A model generated the notes under the pieces. The model was not told the origin of the DNA. It made no database searches and saw nothing but the letters and a program-made list of their open reading frames with translations. A DNA stretch of 64,000 bases from Rhodococcus sp. Leaf278 (GTDB taxonomy: Bacteria; Actinomycetota; Actinomycetes; Mycobacteriales; Mycobacteriaceae). The stretch lies in contig NZ_LMRR01000023.1 of assembly GCF_001426085.1 (NCBI RefSeq), forward strand, positions 62,520-126,519, in the 5' to 3' direction. Every line of letters begins with the position of its first letter. Within the stretch, counting starts at the first letter, position 1. The position numbers and the translations under genes were made by a program. Of this stretch, positions 25,054 through 33,709 are shown one piece after another.

Positions 25054-25117
25054 TGTGGACGAAATGTGGATGAGGTTGAACAACGGTGTTGACCACCTGG
25101 GGATAACCTGGGTATAA
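25054..25117 (+). promoter_or_regulatory. Cluster of DnaA-box-like 9-mers
   Basis: Compared with TGTGGATAA, the cluster has TGTGGACGA at 25054, TGTGGATGA at 25065, TGGGGATAA at 25098 and TGGGTATAA at 25109. These match at 7, 8, 8 and 7 of 9 positions. All are on one strand and start 11, 33 and 11 bases apart, so they share one helical face. They lie about 210 bases upstream of dnaB. A role in DnaA control of dnaB or as a secondary DnaA reservoir is inferred. Confidence 0.4.
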
Positions 25118-25315
25118 CTTTCACAGTTTCGGCTGTTCAGCCTGGTCGAAGGGTGTACATAAAGTTTTCTTCCTGTGCATTGATTCTGGATCGGCGTGTC
25201 GGCCGAATTGACAGCTCGGGCGTGTTGAGTAAATAGCGGGTGAACCCGAGGGTGAACCAGGTCACATGGACTGGGATTGCTCACAGAAACAGACCACTCT
25301 CCCGTTACACCAGAA

Positions 25316-25347
25316 GGGGTCCGATTCCAGGCTGGGAATCGGACCCC
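25316..25347 (-). terminator. Hairpin terminator of the SulP-carbonic anhydrase gene
   Basis: GGGGTCCGATTCC (25316-25328) and GGAATCGGACCCC (25335-25347) form a perfect 13-base-pair stem with a 6-base loop, 20 bases past the SulP stop codon. The following U-run is weak (TTCTGG on the minus strand). Confidence 0.75.
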
Positions 25348-25367
25348 TCGTTACTGCCGGTCAGACG

Positions 25368-27647
25368 TCATGCATCGCGCTTCTGCGGGCAGTCGGCCGG
25401 ATCCAGCACGGTGACCTCCTTGGTGCCGATCTGGAGCACCCGAGCGGTTGGAATGTCGAAGAACAATCCGGTGATGTGCAAGCGCCCCTCGGCATTGGCT
25501 CGACCCACCACGCGATGACGAGTGAGGGTCTGCAGCTGTACGGCCACGTTCACCATGGCGAGTTGATCCGCTTCACCGAAGCCGAGCTCCGCCGCCTGAC
25601 GGCCCACCACGTGCCCGCTGCGGTACGCGTCCACACTTGCCACCGCGTGCCCCAGCCACTCCGCCACGGACTCGTCGGCGGCATTCTCCGGCCCACTCAG
25701 TACCGCTTTCATGGCACCGCAGCCCGAGTGTCCGCACACCACAACCGACGAAGTGCCCAACTGATCGACACCGAACGCCAGCGCAGCCTCCACCGAGCAA
25801 TCCTGCCCCTTGGCGGGAACGAGATTGCCCATGTTGCGGACCGTGAACAGATCGCCCGGCCCGCTGCTGGTGATCGTATTGGGCATGACACGCGAATCGA
25901 CACAGCAGAGAAAAAGCGTGTCCGGATCCTGGGTGTCGGTCAAACCCTCGAGGTGCGGACGAATATTGGGGGCATGGGTGCGGTGATATTCGGCCACTCC
26001 GCTCATCACCGCCCGTAGCGCTACCGGCGAATCCTCCTGCGCATCATCACTCTTGAGCTGCCACGCGCGCCACGGAGCCAACGAGCTGCGCACTGTCGCA
26101 GACCCGCGCTTGGGCGGACCCTCGGCCGCTGCGGCCATCGACGCCGTGCCCACTTCCTCGACTTTCACTGTGCCGCCACCGAGTTCGTGCTGACGTATCC
26201 ACTCGTTCAGGGCGTCGTGCACCGCGTGGTCGAGGAAGTCCACTCCCAGATGCACGGTGACGGCGGTTCCGGCGGGGACGGTGGACAGAACATGCGTCAA
26301 TCGGGGAAGCGCCAGAAAGCTCAACGACCCCTCGGTGGTGACGCGCCAGGTGCCGTCGACCGTTTCCTCTGCGCGGACCTTCGCCCACACCACACGGCGC
26401 AGCACGAGAATGATCGACAGCGCCAATCCGATGAGGACGCCCTCGAGCAGATTGAGTGCCACCACACCGACGACGGTGACCGCGTAGACCGCGATGTCAC
26501 CGGTCTTGTTCGCAATCTTGATGTCCGCCAACTTGATCAGCTGCACACCGATCATCACCAGCAATCCGGCAAGGGCAGCGAACGGCACCAGCTCGACGAT
26601 CGAGATGAACAGCACCGAGAAGATCAAAATCCACACGCCGTGCAGAATCGCCGACGCACGAGACTTGGCACCGACCTTGACGTTGGTGGCACTACGCACG
26701 ATGACGCCGGTGATCGGCAGACCACCGATGGCACCGGAAGCCATGTTGCCCGCACCCTGTGCCATCAATTCTCGGTCGAAGTTGGTGCGTTCACCACTGT
26801 GCATCTTGTCGACGGCCACCGCGGAGAGCAGGCTTTCGACACTCGCGATCAACGCGATGGTGATGACACCGGTCACGAAGGCGCTCCACTGCCCGTCGGG
26901 CATGACGGGGAAGCTCAACGCGTCGATCAGGTTGCCCGGCAGTTCGATTCGCTCGACATCGAGGGAGAACAAGATCGACACCGCGGTCGCACTCACCACT
27001 GCGACGAGTGCAGCGGGAACCTTGGCTACCTTCGCCACCATGCCGGACAGCTGGGCCAACCGGGGCCAGGCGAACATGAGCACGACCACGATTCCGCCGA
27101 CGATGATCGACGGCCATTGGCCGTTCGCGACGGACGTGGGAATTGCGAGGATGTTCTGCACGGCCGAGCTCTCGGACTCGCCTCCCAGGAGTACGTGAAT
27201 CTGTTGCAGCGCAATGGTTATGCCGATTCCGGCAAGCATGGCATGCACCACCACTGGCGAAATTGCCAGCGCGCTTCGCGCAATTCGGCTCATTCCCAAC
27301 AGGATCTGCACGGCACCGGCCAGAACTGTGATGGCACACGTGATGCCCCATCCGAATTGGTTGACCAACTCGGCAACCACCACCGTCAGACCCGCGGCGG
27401 GGCCACTGACCTGCAGTGGTGATCCGCCGAGGATGCCGGCGAGAATGCCACCGACCACGGCGGCGATGAGGCCGGCCATGATCGGGGCACCCGAGGCGAC
27501 GGCGATGCCGATCGAAAGTGGCACTGCCACAAGGAAAACGACCAAAGAGGCCGGGAGATCGTACTTCATTATCGACCCGATCCGAGACTGTGGCTCGGAT
27601 CGGGTCTTCGGGCTGGGTTCCGAGTCGTGCTCTGCTGTCGTGGTCAC
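25368..27647 (-). CDS. SulP anion transporter fused to beta-carbonic anhydrase
   Basis: This is a 759-residue protein. Residues 28-420 are the SulP membrane domain (KYDLPASLVVFLVAVPLSIG; SGPAAGLTVVV; SVESLLSAVAVDKMHSG). Residues 435-500 form a STAS-like domain. Residues 545-755 are a beta-carbonic anhydrase with zinc ligands Cys582, Asp584/Arg586 dyad (CVDSR), His640 and Cys643 (GHSGC). Such fusions are thought to take up bicarbonate. The start is GTG 27647 with GGAGGA upstream. It lies between rplI and dnaB, an uncommon place. Confidence 0.88.
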   Translation of the reverse strand: MTTTAEHDSEPSPKTRSEPQSRIGSIMKYDLPASLVVFLVAVPLSIGIAVASGAPIMAGLIAAVVGGILAGILGGSPLQVSGPAAGLTVVVAELVNQFGWGITCAITVLAGAVQILLGMSRIARSALAISPVVVHAMLAGIGITIALQQIHVLLGGESESSAVQNILAIPTSVANGQWPSIIVGGIVVVLMFAWPRLAQLSGMVAKVAKVPAALVAVVSATAVSILFSLDVERIELPGNLIDALSFPVMPDGQWSAFVTGVITIALIASVESLLSAVAVDKMHSGERTNFDRELMAQGAGNMASGAIGGLPITGVIVRSATNVKVGAKSRASAILHGVWILIFSVLFISIVELVPFAALAGLLVMIGVQLIKLADIKIANKTGDIAVYAVTVVGVVALNLLEGVLIGLALSIILVLRRVVWAKVRAEETVDGTWRVTTEGSLSFLALPRLTHVLSTVPAGTAVTVHLGVDFLDHAVHDALNEWIRQHELGGGTVKVEEVGTASMAAAAEGPPKRGSATVRSSLAPWRAWQLKSDDAQEDSPVALRAVMSGVAEYHRTHAPNIRPHLEGLTDTQDPDTLFLCCVDSRVMPNTITSSGPGDLFTVRNMGNLVPAKGQDCSVEAALAFGVDQLGTSSVVVCGHSGCGAMKAVLSGPENAADESVAEWLGHAVASVDAYRSGHVVGRQAAELGFGEADQLAMVNVAVQLQTLTRHRVVGRANAEGRLHITGLFFDIPTARVLQIGTKEVTVLDPADCPQKRDA

Positions 27648-27813
27648 GGCAGTTCCTCCGGGCGTCTAGGCGTCAGGTCGGTCGATCATGTTCCGGCGTC
27701 GAACGTCGCCCCCACGTAAAGGTTACGCAAACCTTGGCTAAAGATGTCATCGAGAGAGATCCTTCACAAATTGGAACCCATTGGGACAGTTGATCTTTGT
27801 GAGAAGACACGAA

Positions 27814-27845
27814 AAAGCCCCACGAACCGGAGTTCGTGGGGCTTT
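27814..27845 (-). terminator. Intrinsic terminator of the rpsF-ssb-rpsR-rplI operon
   Basis: AAAGCCCCACGAAC (27814-27827) and GTTCGTGGGGCTTT (27832-27845) form a perfect 14-base-pair stem with a CGGA loop, 29 bases after the rplI stop. On the minus strand the stem runs into TTTTT, a textbook rho-independent terminator. Confidence 0.88.
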
Positions 27846-27874
27846 GCTCGACCGAAACGGGCCGAAAGCTGAAA

Positions 27875-28330
27875 TCAGCTTCCGACGACCTCCAGCTTGA
27901 ACTTGGCGGTCACGTCGGGGTGCAGGTTCACGACGATGTCGTGCTTGCCCGTGGTCTTGACGTGAGCCTTCGGCAGATCGATGCTGCGCTTGTCGACAAC
28001 CGGTCCGCCGGCAGCCTTGAGTGCAGAAGCGACGTCCGACGCGGTGACCGAGCCGAACAGCTTGCCCGAGTCGCCCGCGGTCTTGACAGACAGCGTGACG
28101 GACTCGAGGCCCTCGATGGCCTGCTTGAGCTCGTTGGCGTGCTCGAGGCCGCGCACGGCCCGAGCTTCCTGAGCGCGGCGAATGCCGTCGACCTGCTTCT
28201 GAGCTCCACGGGTGGCCTGGATGGCCAATCCGCGGGGCAGCAGGAAGTTACGGCCGTAGCCGTCCTTGACCTCTACGGTGTCGCCAGGCGCACCGAGGTT
28301 GTCCACATCAGCGGTGAGGATCAGTTTCAT
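27875..28330 (-). CDS. rplI: Large ribosomal subunit protein bL9
   Basis: This 151-residue ribosomal protein begins [20 protein letters not shown] and continues [20 protein letters not shown], the N-terminal 23S rRNA-binding domain of L9. A long connecting helix and a C-terminal domain ending [11 protein letters not shown] follow. It is the last gene of the rpsF-ssb-rpsR operon, 15 bases after rpsR, and is closed by a strong terminator. Confidence 0.97.
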   Translation of the reverse strand: MKLILTADVDNLGAPGDTVEVKDGYGRNFLLPRGLAIQATRGAQKQVDGIRRAQEARAVRGLEHANELKQAIEGLESVTLSVKTAGDSGKLFGSVTASDVASALKAAGGPVVDKRSIDLPKAHVKTTGKHDIVVNLHPDVTAKFKLEVVGS

Positions 28331-28345
28331 ACCAATCGCCCCTTT

Positions 28346-28588
28346 CTATCGAGCCGTCGCGGCGTAAGGCAGCAGTGCTACCTCACGCGAGTTCTTCACG
28401 GCAACGGCCACGTCACGCTGATGCTGGACGCAGTTGCCGGTGACACGGCGAGCGCGGATCTTTCCGCGATCGCTGACGTACTTACGCAGCAACGTCGTGT
28501 CCTTGTAATCGATCGACGCGTTCTTTTCCTTGCAGAAGGAACACGCTTTCTTCTTGAGCACCTTGTCGCGCAATGGCGGTTTGGGCAT
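28346..28588 (-). CDS. rpsR: Small ribosomal subunit protein bS18, zinc-binding (C+) form
   Basis: This 80-residue protein binds the central domain of 16S rRNA with S6. Cys16 and Cys19 (KACSFCKEK) with Cys53 and His56 (GNCVQHQ) make a zinc site, so this is the C+ paralogue used under zinc-replete conditions. Actinobacteria often have a C- copy elsewhere under Zur control. It lies between ssb and rplI in the standard operon. Confidence 0.96.
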   Translation of the reverse strand: MPKPPLRDKVLKKKACSFCKEKNASIDYKDTTLLRKYVSDRGKIRARRVTGNCVQHQRDVAVAVKNSREVALLPYAATAR

Positions 28589-28630
28589 GGGTCTTTCTCC
28601 GTTACATCTGGTTGTTCTCGATCGAAGGAT

Positions 28631-29182
28631 CTAGAACGGTGGCTCTTCGTCTCCGCCACGTCCGCCGAAGGAGCCCGACGCCGCCGGGGCACTGCCCCAG
28701 GGATCGTCTCCACCGGAACCGGAGTTGGACGAGGAGTTCGAGCGGCCGCCGCTCGATCCGCCGGAGGAACCGGAGCCGGAGCCGGAATTGAAGCCGCCTC
28801 CGCCGCCACCTCCACCGCGGTTGGCCTTGTTGACCTTTGCGGTGGCGTAGCGGAGTGAAGGTCCGATCTCGTCGACCTCGAGCTCGACGACTGTCCGCTT
28901 CTCACCCTCACGCGTTTCGTACGAACGCTGCCGCAACCGTCCGCTCACGATGACTCGTGAGCCTCGGGTCAAGCTCTCGGCAACGTTCTCCGCTGCCTCG
29001 CGCCAGATGTTGCAGCGCATGAAGAGCGCGTCGCCGTCTTTCCATTCGTTCGTCTGACGATCGAATGTGCGCGGGGTCGATGCAACCGTGAAGTTGGCAA
29101 CCGCCGCACCGGCGGGGGTGAATCGAAGTTCTGGATCAGCCGTCAAGTTTCCGATGACGGTGATGACGGTCTCGCCTGCCAT
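28631..29182 (-). CDS. ssb: Single-stranded DNA-binding protein
   Basis: This is a 183-residue protein. Its OB fold starts [20 protein letters not shown] with [19 protein letters not shown] Gly/Ser-rich linker of about 55 residues follows, then the acidic tip GDEEPPF that recruits replication partners. ATG 29182 is chosen by homology over ATG 29239, which would overlap rpsF upstream. It sits between rpsF and rpsR. Confidence 0.96.
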   Translation of the reverse strand: MAGETVITVIGNLTADPELRFTPAGAAVANFTVASTPRTFDRQTNEWKDGDALFMRCNIWREAAENVAESLTRGSRVIVSGRLRQRSYETREGEKRTVVELEVDEIGPSLRYATAKVNKANRGGGGGGGGFNSGSGSGSSGGSSGGRSNSSSNSGSGGDDPWGSAPAASGSFGGRGGDEEPPF

Positions 29183-29239
29183 GGTTCCTCTTTCAGTAGT
29201 AAGCGTTGTAGATGCCAGCCTAGAGGCGGGCAACGACAA

Positions 29240-29527
29240 TTACTTGCCCTGTCGCAGGACCTTCGTGCGCAACACGGACTCGTTGAGTCCGAGCTGACGA
29301 TCCAGCTCGCTGACGGTGGCAGGCTCGGCGTTGAGGTTCACAACGGCGTAGATGCCCTCGGCATGCTTGAGGATCTCGTAAGCCAGACGACGCTTGCCCC
29401 ACACATCGACCTTGTCGACGGTGCCGCCATCCTTGCGAACGACGTTGAGGAACGTATCGAGCGACGGAGCGACAGTGCGCTCGTCCAGATTGGGGTCGAG
29501 AATGACCATCAATTCGTAATGACGCAT
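29240..29527 (-). CDS. rpsF: Small ribosomal subunit protein bS6
   Basis: This 95-residue protein opens [20 protein letters not shown] and ends [15 protein letters not shown], the normal S6 limits. It forms a dimer with S18, encoded two genes downstream. It is first in the operon. A GGAGG ribosome site and a small hairpin lie in its leader. Codon use is strongly biased, as expected for a highly expressed gene. Confidence 0.97.
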   Translation of the reverse strand: MRHYELMVILDPNLDERTVAPSLDTFLNVVRKDGGTVDKVDVWGKRRLAYEILKHAEGIYAVVNLNAEPATVSELDRQLGLNESVLRTKVLRQGK

Positions 29528-29563
29528 AAGACCTCATCACCTCCTGTGGACTAGTGAAAACGG

Positions 29564-29580
29564 CCACGGACTATCCGTGG
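29564..29580 (-). promoter_or_regulatory. Hairpin in the rpsF leader
   Basis: CCACGGA (29564-29570) and TCCGTGG (29574-29580) pair around a 3-base loop, about 37 bases upstream of the rpsF start. S6:S18 autoregulatory leaders carry a CCG motif in a stem-loop. A CCG is present here, but the rest of that consensus was not confirmed. Confidence 0.3.
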
Positions 29581-29688
29581 CAGGAGGGTCGTTGCGTCAG
29601 CAACCCCTCGAAGATACACGACAGGGCGCTGACCTGCTAATTCCTGCTGGGCGTACAGGCCGGTGTGCGGGCGTCATAGTCTTGCATC

Positions 29689-31092
29689 ATGCGATCCGGG
29701 GTCCGCGCCAATCCGATGACGGTCGTCGTGGTCGTGGCGACGGCCGCACTCGGACTGATTCTCGGATATCTCAACAAGGCCCGCTGCGCGGTCGCGCCGT
29801 TCGATGCGTCGGGTCGAAGCACGATGTTCGACGCGATCAAGGATTCCTCGGTCTGCTACTCCGACATCCAGTTTCTCTGGCTCGGTCGCGATATCGACAA
29901 CCACATCTTCCCGTACATCCACGGAGCCATCACCAGCGACGGAATCCTCACCGGAGGAACGGTGGAGTACCCCGTCCTCAGCGGCCTGCTGATGTGGCTG
30001 GGTGCCATTCCCGCCCATACCGACGCGCAGTTTCTGCTGACCTCGGCGTTGATTCTCGCGCCCTTCGGTCTGGTCACCGCATGGATGCTCGGCCGGATGG
30101 CCGGCTGGTCGGCACTGCTGTGGTCGATCGGCCCGCCGTTGGTGATGTACGCCTTCCACAACTGGGAATTGCCCGTGGTCGCCGCCGCCGTCGGCGCGAT
30201 CTTCGTCATGACGTTGCCGATGCCACTGCGACGGCGAGCAGTTCTTGCATCGGTGCTGTTGGCGATCGGCTTCTGCCTCAAGCTCTATCCGGGTGCATTC
30301 GTGCTTCCGTTGATCGCGTACGTGGTCACCAGGGGAGTCGACGGTCATGAGGACGCGGACACCGCTCGGGGACGCTGGGACATCCGCGGCGGCCTGATGG
30401 TTGCCGGTGCCGCGATCGGCACCGTGGTTGCGGTGAACCTGCCGTTCGCAGTGCTGGGTTACGAGGGGTGGCGCGCCTCGTTCACGTTCCAGTCGCTGCG
30501 CCAGGCGGACCTGACCACCAACTCCATCTGGTACTGGGGATTACGCCACTTCTACATCAGCGACCAGATGACACCCGATGCGTACACCGAGGCCGAGGCG
30601 TCGTTCCAGGACGTGGTGGACGTCGCGTCGCCGCTGCTGGTGTTCGTCGCATTCGCTCTCGCCCTGTGGCTGGGGTGGCGTCGCGCAAAGGTGGCCGGTA
30701 CCTACCCCTGGGTGGCGGTCAGCGGATCGATGCTGTGCGGATTCATGCTGCTGCACAAGGTGCACTCGCCGCAGTACACGCTGTGGCTACTGCCGTTCCT
30801 GGTGCTCCTTCGGGTTCCGTGGGGACTCGTCGGCGCATATTTGCTCGTCGATCTGTCGATGGGAATCGGCGTCTTCAAGTATTTCGCGGCGCTCGCCTCG
30901 GGTGCCGACGCCAACAACGAGGAGTTCTTCGTTCTCGTCGGGGTATGGGGACGCGCGCTGCTGCTGATGGTGTTCTTCGTACTGTTCATCCGGGCTCGGA
31001 TGCGCGTCCCCTTCCCGGGCGAAACCGACCGATCGTCTGTATTATCGCCCCGACCAGCAACGATATCGCTGACGACATCACCGGGGCAGTAA
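29689..31092 (+). CDS. GT87-like (DUF2029) membrane glycosyltransferase
   Basis: This is a 467-residue polytopic protein of about ten helices. It begins with VVVVVATAALGLILGYLNKA. The first long loop contains CYSDIQFLWLGRDID and GTVEYPVLSGLLMWLGA; the conserved Asp and Glu are typical of polyprenol-phosphate-mannose-dependent GT-C enzymes (GT87). A paralogue at 44263-45813 shares CYSD, EYPVL and the KVHSPQYTLWLLP/KVWSPQYSLWLVP motif. The sugar and acceptor (lipomannan, arabinogalactan or other envelope glycan) are unknown. It is divergent from rpsF. Confidence 0.8.
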   Translation: MRSGVRANPMTVVVVVATAALGLILGYLNKARCAVAPFDASGRSTMFDAIKDSSVCYSDIQFLWLGRDIDNHIFPYIHGAITSDGILTGGTVEYPVLSGLLMWLGAIPAHTDAQFLLTSALILAPFGLVTAWMLGRMAGWSALLWSIGPPLVMYAFHNWELPVVAAAVGAIFVMTLPMPLRRRAVLASVLLAIGFCLKLYPGAFVLPLIAYVVTRGVDGHEDADTARGRWDIRGGLMVAGAAIGTVVAVNLPFAVLGYEGWRASFTFQSLRQADLTTNSIWYWGLRHFYISDQMTPDAYTEAEASFQDVVDVASPLLVFVAFALALWLGWRRAKVAGTYPWVAVSGSMLCGFMLLHKVHSPQYTLWLLPFLVLLRVPWGLVGAYLLVDLSMGIGVFKYFAALASGADANNEEFFVLVGVWGRALLLMVFFVLFIRARMRVPFPGETDRSSVLSPRPATISLTTSPGQ

Positions 31093-31113
31093 TACCGAGG
31101 GCGGGGCGGGGAC

Positions 31114-31812
31114 GTGACACAGGTGTCGAATTCTCAGGGGAACACGAGCAGTGGGACCACCGAGGTACGACGCGTCGGTCTGGTCGAGGATCACGAATCG
31201 GTGGCTCTCGGACTCCAGGCGATGCTCGCGGCCGAACCGGACCTCGAGCTGGTGTCCATCGCGGCCACCGTGGGTGAACTGCTCGAACAACGGCAGACGC
31301 TCGATCTAGTGGTGCTCGACCTGCGACTGGGTGACGGCTCGTCCCCACGATCGAACGTGGAGCAGCTGCACGCCGCCGGTGCGCGCGTCCTGGTCTACAC
31401 CGGCGCAGAGAACGCGTTTCTGGTGCGCTCCGCGGCCCGAGCAGGCGTGCTTGGAGTAGTTCGGAAATCTGCACCGGCGTCCACGATCGTGTCCGCCATC
31501 CGGCGCGCGGCAGGCGGCGGCCAGGTCGTCACCACGGACTGGGCTGCGGCGATCGACGGCGATCCGCAACTTCCCGACGTGGGCCTCAGTCCGCGTCAAC
31601 GTGAGGTGCTCGCCCTCTACGCGTCGGGTGAGAAGGCCGCACGAGTGGCCAGTCTCGCCGGACTGTCCGAGCAGACCGTCAACGATTACCTCGTGCGCAT
31701 TCGGAACAAATACGCCGAGGCCGGGCGGCCGGCACCGACCAAAACCGATCTGTACAAGCGCGCGGTGGAAGACGGTTGGTTGCCGATGCCCGAACTACCG
31801 CCACGGGACTGA
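31114..31812 (+). CDS. NarL/LuxR family response regulator
   Basis: This 232-residue protein has a receiver domain at residues 20-135 (RVGLVEDHESVALGLQAML, phospho-acceptor Asp in VVLDLRLGDGS, Lys in VVRKSAP). A LuxR-type HTH lies at 160-225 (LSPRQREVLALYASGEKAAR, LSEQTVNDYLVRIRNKY). The start is GTG 31114. No histidine kinase is adjacent, so it is an orphan regulator. Its HTH end, GRPAPTKTDLYKRAVEDGW, is nearly repeated in the next gene. Confidence 0.85.
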   Translation: MTQVSNSQGNTSSGTTEVRRVGLVEDHESVALGLQAMLAAEPDLELVSIAATVGELLEQRQTLDLVVLDLRLGDGSSPRSNVEQLHAAGARVLVYTGAENAFLVRSAARAGVLGVVRKSAPASTIVSAIRRAAGGGQVVTTDWAAAIDGDPQLPDVGLSPRQREVLALYASGEKAARVASLAGLSEQTVNDYLVRIRNKYAEAGRPAPTKTDLYKRAVEDGWLPMPELPPRD

Positions 31813-32145
31813 TCCCGGCTGTGGTTCATCCCACAATCTCGGGGCAGGTCAGCACAGCGGTTTTCGCCGGCCTTAGAGGCGCACAGGGCGTAGTGGTGAC
31901 CGCTCGGACCTTGCCTCCCGGGCGCGGAACGATCGCGTTAGTCCTGGTCAGCGACTTGAGCCGGGACTTACGAAACGAGCTCGATGCCGACGGGCGCGAG
32001 TCTGTCGTACCGACGTGACACGCTGACGAAACTGTTGACGGTTCAATGCCCCTGGAAATCAGGGCAGAAAACCTGCGCTTTACCTGTGAGAATCGTTCTC
32101 GTTGGTTTAGTTGGTCTCAACCCACTACGGCGTCCGGGAGATTTG
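31813..32145. other. Non-coding stretch between the two LuxR-type genes
   Basis: No credible gene is seen in these 333 bases. GAGAA-TCG-TTCTC (32088-32100) is a short palindrome about 45 bases before the next start and may be an operator. GCCCCTG/CAGGGC (32048-32065) can form a small hairpin. Confidence 0.45.
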
Positions 32146-32511
32146 ATGTCTGCACTGCTCGAACCTTTGCCCTCTGCGAGCGATTCGTCCATCCCGGCGG
32201 CACGCCGTTCGCGTGGGCCGATCAGCCTGGTTCCGCCCGCTCTTCAGGTACACCCCGGCCCAGTGCATGCGAGCCCGTTCCCGCCGCGGCCCGACCTCAC
32301 CGGTCGCGAGATCGAGGTGCTGCTCTGCTGGATTCGACACGACTCGAAGACCGAGGTTGCGAAAGCGCTGTTCCTGTCGCTCGGCACCGTCAACACCCAC
32401 CTCACCCGCATTCGGGCCAAGTACACCTCGGTAGGGCGGCCCGCCCCGACCAAGGCCGGCCTGGTCGCGCGGGCCCTCCAGGACGGACTGGTAGATATCT
32501 CGGAGCTGTGA
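32146..32511 (+). CDS. LuxR-type HTH protein without receiver domain
   Basis: This 121-residue protein has a low-complexity N-terminal half. Its C-terminal LuxR HTH reads LTGREIEVLLCWIRHDSKTE then LSLGTVNTHLTRIRAKYTS, ending GRPAPTKAGLVARALQDGL. The HTH is paralogous to that of the upstream response regulator, but no receiver domain is present. ATG 32146 has GGGAG 10 bases upstream. It ends 9 bases before the convergent DUF475/TerC gene. It may control the neighbouring Ter genes. Confidence 0.75.
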   Translation: MSALLEPLPSASDSSIPAARRSRGPISLVPPALQVHPGPVHASPFPPRPDLTGREIEVLLCWIRHDSKTEVAKALFLSLGTVNTHLTRIRAKYTSVGRPAPTKAGLVARALQDGLVDISEL

Positions 32512-32520
32512 GACCGCAGG

Positions 32521-33618
32521 TCAGACGCTGACTGCGGTCTCCACGCCTTCCTTTTCGAGGCGCTTGTTGCGTCGGATGCTGCTCAGCAGAGCCGCTCCGA
32601 TGAACAGGATGCCGACGAAGCCGGTGATCAGCTCGTTGATGTGAACACCGATCGAGACCAACAGAATGATCGCCAGGGCACCGATCGCCCAGTGCGCCCC
32701 GTGCTCGAGGTAGACGTAATCCGACAACGTTCCCTTGCGTACCAGGAACACTGTGATCGAGCGGACGAACATCGCGCCGATGAAGCCGAGTCCGAGCGCG
32801 ATGATGATGGGGTCCGCGGTGATCGCGAAGGCACCGATGACGCCGTCGAACGAGAAGGACGCGTCGAGCACCTCGAGGTAGAGGAACAGGAAGAAACCGG
32901 CCTTGCCTGTGGCCTTCGCCAGTTCACTGGGTCCGCCCGACGACTCTTCGCCCTCTTCTTCGACGTGGAACAGCTCGCCGAGACCGTTGACCGCGATGTA
33001 CGTGATCATGCCGAGCACGCCGGAGACCATGACCGTGGAGATCTTGTCGTCCTCGGCGAGGAATTCAGCGCTCAGGACCAACAGCAGGCCTGCGACGACA
33101 ACGGAGAGCTGATCGAGGCGGCCGATCCTCGCGAGAGGCTTCTCGAGCCAGCTCAGCCAGGTGATCTCGCGATCCTCGAAGATGAAGCCGAGAAACAGCA
33201 TCAGCAGGAACATGCCGCCGAACGCTGCGATCTGCGGATGCGCGTCGGTGAGGAGTGTCTCGTAGCTGGGCGACCCGTCCGGGAAGGTCGCGGCACCGTC
33301 GGCGGGCGGGTTGAGCGCCAGGTCGATGGCGGCGACCGGACCGAGGCCCGACGCAGCCCAGACGATCACGAGCGGGAACAGCAGCCGCATACCGAACACG
33401 GCGATGACGATGCCGATGGTGAGGAAGATCTTCTGCCAGAACTCGCTCATCCGTCGCAGCACGGTGGCGTTGATGACGGCGTTGTCGAAGGACAGGGACA
33501 CTTCGAGCACGCCGAGGATGAGGACGAGGATCATCGCCTCGATCCCGCCGTAGAGGAAGGCCACGATGACGGAGACGATGGTGACCGCGATCGACCATCC
33601 GAAGATCTTCACAACCAC
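32521..33618 (-). CDS. DUF475 / TerC family integral membrane protein
   Basis: This 365-residue polytopic protein has two TerC-type signatures: LEVSLSFDNAVINATVLRRM and LEVLDASFSFDGVIGAFAIT, with paired Asp residues in membrane helices. These are thought to bind metal ions and associate with TerD proteins. The start is GTG 33618 with GAAAGG eight bases upstream; an upstream ATG at 33666 lies inside the terminator hairpin of terD. It forms the membrane part of the Ter stress module here. Confidence 0.88.
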   Translation of the reverse strand: MVVKIFGWSIAVTIVSVIVAFLYGGIEAMILVLILGVLEVSLSFDNAVINATVLRRMSEFWQKIFLTIGIVIAVFGMRLLFPLVIVWAASGLGPVAAIDLALNPPADGAATFPDGSPSYETLLTDAHPQIAAFGGMFLLMLFLGFIFEDREITWLSWLEKPLARIGRLDQLSVVVAGLLLVLSAEFLAEDDKISTVMVSGVLGMITYIAVNGLGELFHVEEEGEESSGGPSELAKATGKAGFFLFLYLEVLDASFSFDGVIGAFAITADPIIIALGLGFIGAMFVRSITVFLVRKGTLSDYVYLEHGAHWAIGALAIILLVSIGVHINELITGFVGILFIGAALLSSIRRNKRLEKEGVETAVSV

Positions 33619-33645
33619 AGGTGTGGCCTTTCTCGAGACAAATAC

Positions 33646-33684
33646 GGAAAAACCCCCGCCCATCATGAACGATGAAGCGGGGGT
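33646..33684 (-). terminator. Intrinsic terminator of terD
   Basis: ACCCCCGC (33652-33659) pairs with GCGGGGGT (33677-33684), and CATC/GATG extends the pairing inside the loop. On the minus strand the stem is followed by TTTTCC. It lies between the terD stop and the TerC start, so terD is transcribed strongly on its own and TerC needs read-through or its own promoter. Confidence 0.85.
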
Positions 33685-33709
33685 ATCCCCAATCTTGGGA
33701 GAGTCTTGA

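Larger units (their letters stand above)
24846..25367. other. Non-coding region upstream of dnaB
   Basis: No coding frame is credible in this 522-base stretch. It contains the dnaB promoter, a group of DnaA-box-like 9-mers (25054-25117) and the terminator of the SulP gene (25316-25347). Confidence 0.6.

Noticed and set aside
26187..27422. Long open frame of 411 codons on the strand opposite the SulP gene
   Set aside because: It lies entirely inside the SulP-carbonic anhydrase gene and its product is Asp/His/Arg-rich low complexity, typical of antisense frames in GC-rich DNA.
31776..32018. Open frame between the two LuxR-type genes
   Set aside because: Codon use and composition do not look coding, and there is no ribosome site or recognisable domain.
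32641..33675. Long open frame opposite the DUF475/TerC gene
   Set aside because: It is an antisense shadow with abnormal His/Asp/Glu/Arg composition; the minus-strand frame has clear TerC motifs.
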